Positions 1-7,846 of a stretch of DNA of 13,134 nucleotides are shown piece after piece. The translations under genes were made by a program, and so were the position numbers. Every line of letters starts with the position of its first letter. The first letter of the stretch is position 1. The DNA comes from JAJNNC01 sp038232695 (GTDB lineage Bacteria; Bacteroidota; Bacteroidia; Cytophagales; Cyclobacteriaceae), in assembly GCA_038232695.1 (NCBI GenBank), contig JBBSNI010000125.1:1-13134 (forward strand), in the 5' to 3' direction. Under the pieces are notes generated by a model. That model worked only from the letters and a program-made list of their open reading frames with translations. It was not told the DNA's origin and ran no database searches.

Positions 1-2
1 AT

Positions 3-1055
3 ATATCCTGGTTTGAAAGCAGGATTTTAGACGTAGGCGCCGACTTTTCTTTGTTTGGTGGCACACTCACCGGTAGCTTAGACTATTTCAACAGGCTGCG
101 AACCGGGCTCAGAGGACGGAAATACGACATTGTGGTGCCAAGCGAATTAGGCTATACCTTACCGGATGAAAACGTAAACAGCGACCGGCAGTTTGGCGGG
201 GAAGGGCTGCTCTCTTATACCGGCAATATGGGTAACTTCACTTACCGGGTGAGCGGCAACCTGTCTTACGCACGCAGTAAATTCGAGTCCACCTATAATC
301 CCATATTCTTCAACTCCTGGGATCAATACCGCAACTCCATTGAAGACCGATACAGGGGCATCCAATGGGGCTACCAGGTTGTTGGGCAGTTTCAAAGCCA
401 GGAGGAGATCAACAACTACCGGGTCAATGTAGATGGAGAAGGCAACAGAACCCTGCTACCCGGAGACCTGATCTATAAGGATATCAACGGAGACAATAAA
501 ATAGATGGGTATGATGAAAGACCCATTGGGTATAGTACCGACCTGCCCTTTATCAACGGGGGATTAAGTTTTGTGTTAGGCTGGAAAGGCTTTGATTTTG
601 CCCTGGACTTTTCTCTTGCCTCGGGCTATTCCTTTACGGCAGAGAATGAGCTAAGCCGTGCCTTCCGCGCCAATGGCGGCAATATTGCCGAACACCTCAG
701 AGACGCCTGGCACCGCGAAGACCCCTATGATCTGAACAGCGAGTGGATACCCGGCTACTTTCCGCCCAATAGGTTCAACCAGGGCGGGCTCAGCTCGGTG
801 AACAGACGTTCTGACTTTTGGCTGACCAACGTGACGGCCTTTCGTGCCCGAACATTGCAGTTAGGATACACCTTACCCAATTCCATATTGGAAAAGATAA
901 ACATCCAACAGGCAAGGGTATATTTCAATGGGTATAACCTGTTCTCTCTGCATAATGTCAAGCGGTATAACATAGACCCTGAAATTGACAATACCAACGG
1001 TTTGCAGTACCCGCAGCACAGGGTGGTCAGCTTTGGGGTAAGTCTTTCTTTATAA
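3..1055 (+). CDS. SusC/RagA-family TonB-linked outer membrane transporter, C-terminal part (5' end outside window)
   Basis: The frame is open from base 3, so the gene starts before the window and only about 350 C-terminal residues are seen; a TTG at 51 lies inside the reading frame and is not a real start. The protein has the alternating aromatic/polar pattern of an outer-membrane beta barrel, for example GGTLTGSLDYFNR near the start. It also has a calcium-loop-like DINGDNKIDGYDE and the late signature RARTLQLGYTLP, both usual for SusC-type TonB-dependent transporters. The family carries oligosaccharides or other bulky ligands across the outer membrane, powered by TonB-ExbB-ExbD, with a SusD lipoprotein as lid. 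The susD-like gene follows 18 bases later, so the two are almost certainly co-transcribed. The last residue is Leu (FGVSLSL) rather than the common terminal aromatic. Family assignment is firm; the ligand is unknown. Confidence 0.93.
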   Translation: MSWFESRILDVGADFSLFGGTLTGSLDYFNRLRTGLRGRKYDIVVPSELGYTLPDENVNSDRQFGGEGLLSYTGNMGNFTYRVSGNLSYARSKFESTYNPIFFNSWDQYRNSIEDRYRGIQWGYQVVGQFQSQEEINNYRVNVDGEGNRTLLPGDLIYKDINGDNKIDGYDERPIGYSTDLPFINGGLSFVLGWKGFDFALDFSLASGYSFTAENELSRAFRANGGNIAEHLRDAWHREDPYDLNSEWIPGYFPPNRFNQGGLSSVNRRSDFWLTNVTAFRARTLQLGYTLPNSILEKINIQQARVYFNGYNLFSLHNVKRYNIDPEIDNTNGLQYPQHRVVSFGVSLSL

Positions 1056-1073
1056 TATTTTAAAATAAAAGAT

Positions 1074-2981
1074 ATGAAAAAGATACATTTTATATGCTTC
1101 GCCCTACTGCTAAGTTTTGGCTGGGGCTGTGAGTCAGACAGTGAATTTTTAGACAGAAAACCCGCCGAGACGCTGACAACTGAACAGGCGTTCAGCGATC
1201 CTAACCAGGTATTGTCTATCCTGGCCAATCTCTATAACCGTCAGTTTTCTGTGTACAGACTCAACGATTGGCAGACCTTTGCTGATTTTAATGAAGTGCT
1301 GGTCACCGCCGATGATAACCTGACCAATAGATGGCATACCAACAGCACCTGGCCTTTTAATGGTATCAATGATTATTGGTTCACCTGGGATTATGCCTAC
1401 ATCAGAGAGCTCAATTTGTTTCTGGAAAGAATAGCAACATCAACCATCTCTGAAGATCTCAAAGCTACTTATGCGGCAGAAGCCAGGTTTTTACGGGCCA
1501 ACTATTACTTTGAACTGGCCAAGTTGTATGGAGGCGTTCCCATTATCCTGGAGTCGCAGACGTATGATTTCAGTGGAGATCCTTCCTATTTGCAGGTACC
1601 CCGATCCACAGAAGCCGGAATCTATGATTTTATCATTAAGGAGGCGGAAGAACTCAAGTCGTTGCTCCCTGTGAATCCCGACGGTAAATCCAGGGCTTCC
1701 AAAGGTGCTGCCCTGGCCATGAAGGCGCAGGCCGCCGTGTTTGCCGGTTCGCTGGCAAAATATCGGGCGACGACCCCTTCGGTATCGCTTCCAGGCGGTG
1801 AAATAGGGATTCCTGTCGATAGAGCCACCGGGTATTATGAAACTGCCCTGGGGGCTGCCCAGGAGATCATCAGCGGATCGGCGGGGGCTTATAGCCTTTA
1901 TCTGAAAATTCCTACCAACCTTTCAGAAAACTTTGCCGCGCTTTTTTATGATAAAAATGCCAACCCCGAAGTGATCTACGAGGAGGAATACCTGCTAAAA
2001 TTCAAAACGCATGGCTATACCATTGTCAACCAGCCGCGTTTCGGGGCAGAGGAAGAAGAAGGCGGCGCGCTGAATCCTTCGCTAAACTTAGTGCAGGAAT
2101 TCGAACTGCTGGATAACACTTTTGCCCCACTGCCTACGGTAGATGCCAATGGCAATCCCATTTATTACGAAAACCAAGGGGATATCTTTGCTGGCAGGGA
2201 TGCCCGCCTGGGTGGAACCGTTATTTTACCGGGATCAATCTTTAAATCCAGACCGGTAGACATCTGGGCTGGGGTTCAGTTAGCCGATGGCGAGATCATA
2301 TCAGGCAGCGAACGTGGGCAGTTGAGAGAATTGCCAGGCAATCCCACCCCACAACAGGTCGTTGGATTTGACGGGCCTATTGCCGCTACTAACCAGAATG
2401 CGTTAGCTGGTTTCTATATCCGCAAATACCTGGACCCGGCACCCGGCTCCGGGCGGCGGGGTACACAAAGTGATGTGTCCAGGATTCGTTATCGCTATGC
2501 TGAAATTTTGCTCATTGCCGCCGAAGCCGCTTTTGAGTTAGGTCAACCGGATGTAGCGGCAGGCTATATGAACGAGGTACGCGCCAGAGCAGGCTTCACC
2601 ACTCCTTTGACCGGGGCAGACATCACCTTCGACCGGATCGTGCATGAACGCCGCGTAGAATTTGCCCTGGAAGGTCAGTATTTTATGGACCTGAAGCGTT
2701 TCAGGATTGCCCATAAGATTTTTGATGGCTCCTCTATGACCCTGGAAGGTTTGCGTTCCGGCATAGGCACGGCAACCAACAGAAGCACCCAGCCCTGGGC
2801 ACTGTGGCCTTATAAAATTTATGAGCCCGGCTCTCCCAATGACGGCAAGTGGATATACAAAGAGGTGTTGCCAAGCCGGGTCACAGGCGCCGACAACTGG
2901 CAATTGGGTAATTATTACAGTAGTATCAATAACGATATACTCAATAATAACCCAAAACTGGTCCGGCAGCCTCTTCAATAA
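1074..2981 (+). CDS. SusD/RagB-family nutrient-binding outer membrane lipoprotein
   Basis: This 635-residue protein is a little longer than most SusD proteins. It starts with a lipoprotein signal peptide: KK at residues 2-3, a hydrophobic stretch, and a lipobox ending at Cys19 (SFGWGC), followed by acidic residues typical of surface-exposed Bacteroidota lipoproteins. Family hallmarks are visible: the N-terminal FLDRKPAETLTTEQAF, the TPR-like EARFLRANYYFELAKLYGG around residues 140-160, and the C-terminal RYAEILLIAAEAAFELG and HERRVEFALEGQYFMDLKRF. SusD proteins bind the substrate at the cell surface and close over the partner SusC barrel. The gene lies 18 bases after the SusC gene and 26 bases before a DUF3823 lipoprotein gene, the usual three-gene arrangement. 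The ATG at 1074 is chosen because it starts the complete signal peptide. Confidence 0.96.
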   Translation: MKKIHFICFALLLSFGWGCESDSEFLDRKPAETLTTEQAFSDPNQVLSILANLYNRQFSVYRLNDWQTFADFNEVLVTADDNLTNRWHTNSTWPFNGINDYWFTWDYAYIRELNLFLERIATSTISEDLKATYAAEARFLRANYYFELAKLYGGVPIILESQTYDFSGDPSYLQVPRSTEAGIYDFIIKEAEELKSLLPVNPDGKSRASKGAALAMKAQAAVFAGSLAKYRATTPSVSLPGGEIGIPVDRATGYYETALGAAQEIISGSAGAYSLYLKIPTNLSENFAALFYDKNANPEVIYEEEYLLKFKTHGYTIVNQPRFGAEEEEGGALNPSLNLVQEFELLDNTFAPLPTVDANGNPIYYENQGDIFAGRDARLGGTVILPGSIFKSRPVDIWAGVQLADGEIISGSERGQLRELPGNPTPQQVVGFDGPIAATNQNALAGFYIRKYLDPAPGSGRRGTQSDVSRIRYRYAEILLIAAEAAFELGQPDVAAGYMNEVRARAGFTTPLTGADITFDRIVHERRVEFALEGQYFMDLKRFRIAHKIFDGSSMTLEGLRSGIGTATNRSTQPWALWPYKIYEPGSPNDGKWIYKEVLPSRVTGADNWQLGNYYSSINNDILNNNPKLVRQPLQ

Positions 2982-3007
2982 GTATTCAACCTAAAAACGA
3001 AAAGATC

Positions 3008-3709
3008 ATGAAAATGAAATTTCATTATATTATATTATTAGCATTGGGTACTGCTTTGATGTCCTGCGAAAAGGATAACTATGAGCCACCCACCTCCCTG
3101 CTGAGCGGGCGCGTGGTATACCAGGGTACGCCCCTGAATTTTGAGTACGACAGGGTAAGCTACGACTTATACCAGGATGGCTTCGGCAAAACAGGTCCCC
3201 TGGGCAGCACCTTCACCTCTGAAGGCGCTTTCTCCCAGCTTCTCTTCGACGGAGCATACAAAATGGTTATTCCCGGCGGACAAGGCCCCTTTGTGCCCTT
3301 GCAGACTGATGCCGGCACCCCGGATACGATCCGGATCAGTGTCAACGGAAACACCACGATGGATATTGAGGTAACGCCCTATTGGATGGTCAGAAATACG
3401 CAGTTGAGTGCTGGTGGCGGGCAGGTGACAGGTACTTTCGCATTGGAGAAAATTATCACAAACGCCAATGCCAAGGACGTGGAAAGTGTAACGCTCTATG
3501 TCAGCAAAACGCTTTTTGCTAATTCTCAAACCAACGTTGCCACGGCTGTCATAGAGGGCGGCGCGATTACGGATGTCAACAACATAAGTCTTAGTGCTAC
3601 AGTACCGGAGTTAGTGCCTGCGCAAAACTATGTCTTTGCCAGCATAGGCGTCAAGTTAGCCGGGGTAGATGATTATATCTTCTCCCCTACCCAAAAGATT
3701 AATTTATAA
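3008..3709 (+). CDS. DUF3823-family lipoprotein of a SusC/SusD locus
   Basis: This 233-residue protein has a lipoprotein signal peptide with Cys20 in the lipobox (GTALMSC). Two regions follow. Residues about 25-120 form a beta-rich domain containing LLSGRVVYQGTPLNF and the motif FDGAYKMVIPGGQGPF, which resembles DUF3823 N-terminal domains. Residues about 122-233 look like the Ig-like C-terminal half (VTPYWMVRN, VESVTLYVSKTLF). Proteins of this family commonly follow susD and are thought to be accessory surface glycan-binding or structural lipoproteins; no enzymatic activity is indicated. It begins 26 bases after the susD-like stop, so it probably belongs to the same operon. Family recognition is from memory of the motifs; the function is inferred from context only. 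Confidence 0.82.
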   Translation: MKMKFHYIILLALGTALMSCEKDNYEPPTSLLSGRVVYQGTPLNFEYDRVSYDLYQDGFGKTGPLGSTFTSEGAFSQLLFDGAYKMVIPGGQGPFVPLQTDAGTPDTIRISVNGNTTMDIEVTPYWMVRNTQLSAGGGQVTGTFALEKIITNANAKDVESVTLYVSKTLFANSQTNVATAVIEGGAITDVNNISLSATVPELVPAQNYVFASIGVKLAGVDDYIFSPTQKINL

Positions 3710-3727
3710 CTAAAAACCAAAACCCCT

Positions 3728-3904
3728 GTTGGCGCGAAGCTCTGGCTTCGTGCCTTCTATTACAAGGCTTCCAGCCTTTTCGGCGCAGCCTGATACAGGC
3801 AAGATGCCTGCTTACAACAGGTGTACAAGTCAAAGCTGTCCATAGTTCAGGTCTGTGAGACACAGACCTGGGGGTGGGCGACGGGCACAGAGCTTCGCGC
3901 CAAC
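3728..3904 (+). repeat. Modular hairpin repeat element, copy 1
   Basis: The element is bounded by perfect 15-base terminal inverted repeats, GTTGGCGCGAAGCTC at 3728-3742 and its complement at 3890-3904. Between them lies a series of short hairpins: 3731-3740 with 3745-3754 (loop TCTG, one G-T pair), 3764-3769 with 3773-3778 (loop TCC), 3796-3801 with 3805-3810 (loop AGA), and 3848-3857 with 3861-3870 (loop AGA). Its core (about 3751-3822) matches the reverse complement of the core of a second element at 10390-10537. There is no transposase and no clear target duplication. It resembles REP/BIME or MITE-type dispersed repeats. It sits between the DUF3823 gene and the ThuA-dehydrogenase gene and could also act as an mRNA end or stabiliser. 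Confidence 0.8.
3848..3870. repeat. Perfect 10-base-pair hairpin with 3-nt loop
   Basis: CAGGTCTGTG (3848-3857) and CACAGACCTG (3861-3870) are exact reverse complements separated by AGA. The hairpin lies inside repeat copy 1 but has no counterpart in copy 2. It is not followed by a T-run on either strand, so it is not a canonical intrinsic terminator. It ends 66 bases before the start codon of the downstream lipoprotein gene, within the likely 5' leader if transcription runs through from the Sus genes. Confidence 0.7.
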
Positions 3905-3936
3905 ATACATGGCTACACTTTCCTAAGCGAATACAT

Positions 3937-6900
3937 ATGAATAAAACAATTTTTCTACAACTTGCCACACTACTGCTCTTTAGCGGATTATTAAGCTGTA
4001 CCGGCAAAGCGGCCACAAGCGGCATCGATACACCAGATACCAACCCCCCACCGGGCAGAAGGGCGGAAGTCTTATTTTTAGGACACGACAGCGAACACCA
4101 TGATTCGGGGAAATATGCGCCCTGGCTGGCAACTGCCTTGTTTGACAATGGCATTAACCTGACGTATACGACCGATCTGGATGATCTCAATCCCGAAAAC
4201 CTGGATAAATACGATGGGCTGATCATTTATGCCAATCATGATACCATCACATCTTCCCAGGAAAAAGCTTTACAGGATTTTGTAGAAAGCGGCAACGGTT
4301 TAGTACCCATTCATTCCGCCACAGGAAATTTCAAGAACTCCGACTGGTATATCAAAGCCATCGGCGGCCAGTTTAAATCCCACGGTACCGGCACTTTTGC
4401 AGCCAAAATCGTCAACAAAGACCATCCGGTAATGCAGGGTTTATCCGAATTTGAAACCTGGGACGAAACCTATGTACACCAGAGAATAAATCCTGACATG
4501 ACGGTGCTCATGGAGCGGGTGGAAGGGAATAAACACGAACCCTATACCTGGGTGCGCAACCAAGGGAAAGGACGGGTTTTTTATACGGCTTACGGCCATA
4601 ACGACAGTACCTGGACCAATCCAGGATTTCTGAAACTGCTGGAAAACGGCATCCTTTGGGCTATCGGAGATGATGTCAGGGAACAGATCGCTGCCTTGGA
4701 TATTCCTGAGGTAACTATCTATGATACCGCCATATACGATTTTACTGAGCGTCATTTCGTCCCCAAAATGCAGGAAGCCCTGGCACCGGAACAATCACAG
4801 AAACTCATGCAGGTTCCGGTAGATTTTGAGATACAGCTTTTTGCCGCCGAGCCGGATATTCTTAATCCCATTGCCATGGCCTGGGATGAAAAAGGCCGCT
4901 TATGGATCGTAGAGTCTGTAGATTATCCCAACACCTTCCGGGAAACAGACGGTGCCGCCAACGACCGCATCAAGATCTGTGAGGATACCGATGGCGATGG
5001 AAAAGCAGACAAGTTTACCGTTTTTGCCGACAGCTTGAACATCGCTACCAGCATGGTATTTACCAACGGGGGCATCATTGTTTCGCAGCCTCCTTATTTC
5101 ACCTTCATGAAAGATACGAACGGAGATGACAAGGCAGACGTGAAGGAAAATATCATCACCGGCTGGGGAAAGAACGATACCCACGCCGGCCCTTCCAATT
5201 TGCAATACGGCTTTGACAATAAAATATGGGGCGTATTAGGCTACTCAGGGTTTAATGGCACGGTAGGTGATCAGCACATGGAGTTTCCGCAGGGGATTTA
5301 CCGTTTTACCCCGGATGGAAAAGAGTTGGAATACCTGGCTTCTTCCAGCAACAATACCTGGGGCTTAGGATTTTCAGAAGAGAATCATGTATTCATTTCT
5401 ACGGCTAACAATACCCATAGCGCTTACTATTCCATGCCTGGCCGGTACATGCAACGAACACTTCCCGAACTCACTGCGCAAGTCTCCACGCAGGAACCAT
5501 CGGAAACGCCCTCCGTACAGCCGATCCAAAAAATAGACGGGCATTATGAAGCGCACACCATGACGCCTAACCTCAGGCAGGTCGATGTGGTAGGCGGTTT
5601 TACGGCGGCTGCCGGGCATCACCTGTATACCGCCAGAAGTTTTCCCAAACCCTACTGGAACCGCATCGCTTTTGTGACGGAGCCTACCGTCAGGCTGGTA
5701 CATCAGGCAGTCATAACACCTGACGGTGCAGGATTTGCCGAGCAAGATGACTGGAACCTGATGGCCAGCTCCGATGAATGGTTCGGTCCTGTTCATGCCG
5801 AAGTAGGACCCGATGGCGCCGTATGGGTAGCCGACTGGTACAACTTTATCATTCAGCACAATGTATTTGTAGAGCGGCAGGCGCCGTCCCGCATGGTGTT
5901 GCCTTTCACCGACCAGCCGCATGGGCAGGGCAATGCCTTTATCAGTCCGCTGCGGGATACCAATCATGGACGGGTGTACAGAATTGTCTATAAAAAAGCC
6001 GAACCCTATAAACCTGTTACATTGTCTAAAGATGATATACCAGGCTTGCTGGCTGCTTTAAAACACGATAATATGTTCTGGCGTATGACCGCCCAGCGGC
6101 TGCTGGTAGAATCCAAAAGTAAGGCGGCTATCCCCGGACTGTATAAGATCATTAACAATCAAAAAGTAGATGAAATCGGGTTGAACAGTCCTGCTGTCCA
6201 TGCTTTGTGGACGCTGCATGGCTTAGGCGCTCTGAATGGCTCGAACGCCAGGGCATGGCAGGTAGCCACGAAAGCATTGTCGCACCCGGCGGCCGGGGTT
6301 AGGAAAGCGGCGGTAGACGTGCTGCCCAAAAACCAGCAGACGCTGGATGCCCTGCAAAAAAGCGACATCATCCGTGACGATGATTTAAATGTACGTATGA
6401 CTGCCTTACTGGCTATGGCTGCTTTGCCTCCGTCAGAAGCGATAGGCAGGCGGGTATACGAGGCTACGCTTCATCCTGAAAATGCTGAAGACCCCTGGCT
6501 GGCGAAAGCCTTGCTGGCGGCAGCCATCGCCCACCAGGATGGTTTTCTGGCAGCCGCCGAAAAAAATCCAGCCGCAACAGTATCAAACAAATCCGGTTTG
6601 AGCGAACGTATCGTGCAGGCCGTCAGCCGGGAAGTATACGAACTGCCCAGAAGAGGCATCATGCCGTTCCCTGTAGATGTCAGTAAGAAAGAGATCGTGG
6701 TGAAAGCACTCCTGAACAAGAGGGAAGACAGAGAAGAAGCGTTGCAGGGCGTGATCATGGCGCAAGGCGGCAAAGAGAACGGATACGGACTGTATATTCA
6801 GGATGGAAAACTTAAGATGGTCGTCATACAGGACGGCAAAACCTACCAGGCTACCTCCACAGCGCCGCTGCCTGACGAATTTGAGGTGGTTGGGCGTTTA

Positions 6901-7581
6901 GCCAACAAGGGTGCGATGAGCCTTGAAGTAGACGGCAAACAGGTAGCCACCGCCAAAGCGGCTTCCTTATTTAGGGAGCCACTCACGGCTGCCATCCGCA
7001 TGTCCCGTGATTTTGACAATGAGGATAAAATAGGCAACTATGAAGAAGACTCTCATCTGACCGCAGACCTGCAAGACCCTACGCTGGAACTGATGGAGCC
7101 TGGCGAAACAGAAAAACCGATGGCAGCACAAAGCCAACCGGCACCAGCCAAAAAGAAAAAATCTGTTACCCCCGCTGCAAAAGCTACTACCATCGAGATC
7201 AAGGTAGTACCGGATATGATGAAGTTTGACAAAGAAGCCATTACGGTAAAAGCCGGTCAGGAGATTGTCATTGAATTTGAGAACACAGGCAATATGCAAC
7301 ACAATTTGCTGATCATCAAACCCGAAACGCTGGAAACAGTAGGCGCCGCTGCCGATGCCTTAGCCAGAGACCCTAAGGGAGCGGAAAAAAATTACGTACC
7401 CCGCGTACCGGAAGTGCTACACGCGACCAAGCTGCTGAACCCGGGAGAAGTAGTCACCCTGACGTTTACGGCGCCTAAAGAACCGGGAGATTACCCCTTC
7501 GTGTGTACCTTCCCCGGCCACTGGCGGATGATGAACGGCATCATGAAAGTAGAAGAAAATAACGATCTTACAGGGAAATGA
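3937..7581 (+). CDS. ThuA-like / PVC-type dehydrogenase / HEAT / LamG-like / azurin-like multidomain lipoprotein
   Basis: This 1214-residue envelope protein starts at the ATG at 3937, which gives a clean lipoprotein signal with Cys21 (FSGLLSC); an in-frame GTG at 3874 lies inside the upstream repeat and would add 21 implausible residues. Domains, with approximate residues: ThuA-like 41-245 (EVLFLGHDSEHH, DFVESGNGLVPIHS, YTAYGHND); soluble-dehydrogenase propeller resembling TIGR02604 at 293-690, with calcium-loop-like DTDGDGKADKF and DTNGDDKADV; HEAT-like alpha repeats 700-880; laminin-G-like domain 920-1045; Ala/Pro/Lys linker; azurin-like domain 1085-1214. The type-1 copper ligands appear complete: His1122 (MQHN), Cys1190, His1195 and Met1199 in CTFPGHWRMM. 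The only other cysteines are the lipobox Cys and one in ICEDTDG, so no CxxCH haem site exists. It probably oxidises a sugar and passes electrons to the copper domain; substrate and cofactor (PQQ or other) are not evident. Confidence 0.88.
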   Translation: MNKTIFLQLATLLLFSGLLSCTGKAATSGIDTPDTNPPPGRRAEVLFLGHDSEHHDSGKYAPWLATALFDNGINLTYTTDLDDLNPENLDKYDGLIIYANHDTITSSQEKALQDFVESGNGLVPIHSATGNFKNSDWYIKAIGGQFKSHGTGTFAAKIVNKDHPVMQGLSEFETWDETYVHQRINPDMTVLMERVEGNKHEPYTWVRNQGKGRVFYTAYGHNDSTWTNPGFLKLLENGILWAIGDDVREQIAALDIPEVTIYDTAIYDFTERHFVPKMQEALAPEQSQKLMQVPVDFEIQLFAAEPDILNPIAMAWDEKGRLWIVESVDYPNTFRETDGAANDRIKICEDTDGDGKADKFTVFADSLNIATSMVFTNGGIIVSQPPYFTFMKDTNGDDKADVKENIITGWGKNDTHAGPSNLQYGFDNKIWGVLGYSGFNGTVGDQHMEFPQGIYRFTPDGKELEYLASSSNNTWGLGFSEENHVFISTANNTHSAYYSMPGRYMQRTLPELTAQVSTQEPSETPSVQPIQKIDGHYEAHTMTPNLRQVDVVGGFTAAAGHHLYTARSFPKPYWNRIAFVTEPTVRLVHQAVITPDGAGFAEQDDWNLMASSDEWFGPVHAEVGPDGAVWVADWYNFIIQHNVFVERQAPSRMVLPFTDQPHGQGNAFISPLRDTNHGRVYRIVYKKAEPYKPVTLSKDDIPGLLAALKHDNMFWRMTAQRLLVESKSKAAIPGLYKIINNQKVDEIGLNSPAVHALWTLHGLGALNGSNARAWQVATKALSHPAAGVRKAAVDVLPKNQQTLDALQKSDIIRDDDLNVRMTALLAMAALPPSEAIGRRVYEATLHPENAEDPWLAKALLAAAIAHQDGFLAAAEKNPAATVSNKSGLSERIVQAVSREVYELPRRGIMPFPVDVSKKEIVVKALLNKREDREEALQGVIMAQGGKENGYGLYIQDGKLKMVVIQDGKTYQATSTAPLPDEFEVVGRLANKGAMSLEVDGKQVATAKAASLFREPLTAAIRMSRDFDNEDKIGNYEEDSHLTADLQDPTLELMEPGETEKPMAAQSQPAPAKKKKSVTPAAKATTIEIKVVPDMMKFDKEAITVKAGQEIVIEFENTGNMQHNLLIIKPETLETVGAAADALARDPKGAEKNYVPRVPEVLHATKLLNPGEVVTLTFTAPKEPGDYPFVCTFPGHWRMMNGIMKVEENNDLTGK

Positions 7582-7587
7582 TTTTTT

Positions 7588-7836
7588 TGTGTTAAGGTGT
7601 TAATGTGTTAAAGTTTCTGGTGCTTATGGTTGAAACGTCTATATTACACAAATGCATTGAAACACAATGGTCACGAAGTTTGGCACCGCAGCGGCGGCCG
7701 CAAAGGACACAAAGATAGCGGGCAATCCTTTGTGTCCTTTGCGTATTTCCCTTGTGTACTTTGTGGTTAAGAAAAACTATACTATACTATATATCATGCC
7801 TATAAATTGACTTGAACACCAGAACACCTTAACACA
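7588..7836. repeat. Nested palindromic spacer with outer 14-base inverted repeats
   Basis: TGTGTTAAGGTGTT at 7588-7601 is exactly complementary to AACACCTTAACACA at 7823-7836, and a second, stronger inverted repeat lies inside. The structure fills almost all of the 265-base gap between the two ThuA-containing genes. No open frame with coding character and no transposase are present. The AT-rich stretch 7776-7790 holds three tandem ACTAT units. It could be a small non-autonomous mobile element or a structured mRNA spacer. Confidence 0.65.
7699..7743. repeat. Perfect 16-base inverted repeat (possible bidirectional terminator)
   Basis: CGCAAAGGACACAAAG (7699-7714) and CTTTGTGTCCTTTGCG (7728-7743) are exact reverse complements around a 13-base loop. 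The flanks continue to pair imperfectly (about 7660-7680 with 7752-7770) apart from a GC-rich insert on the left arm that contains GCGGCCGC at 7694-7701. The stem follows the ThuA-dehydrogenase gene by 118 bases. A T-run does not follow directly, so a terminator role is possible but unproven. Confidence 0.75.
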
Positions 7837-7846
7837 TCCTACATCT

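Noticed and set aside
3874..3936. In-frame GTG that would extend the ThuA-dehydrogenase protein by 21 residues
   Set aside because: The extension lies mostly in the terminal part of the repeat element, is rich in His and Arg, and would bury the clear lipoprotein signal peptide starting at 3937.
3699..4226. Open frame of 175 codons on the minus strand
   Set aside because: It crosses the repeat and the start of the fusion lipoprotein gene, has no recognisable domain, and lies opposite a clearly coding frame.
5374..5967. Open frame of 197 codons on the minus strand
   Set aside because: It is fully antisense to the conserved dehydrogenase domain; its composition looks like a shadow of that frame and no family motif is seen.
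3937..7581. Haem-c attachment site expected for a PVC-type dehydrogenase
   Set aside because: The mature protein has only two cysteines apart from the lipobox, and neither lies in CxxCH.
7757..7763. TACTTTG as a Bacteroidota -7 promoter element
   Set aside because: The consensus TAnnTTTG needs one more base between TA and TTTG, and the match lies in the arm of an inverted repeat where TTTG recurs; too weak to call.
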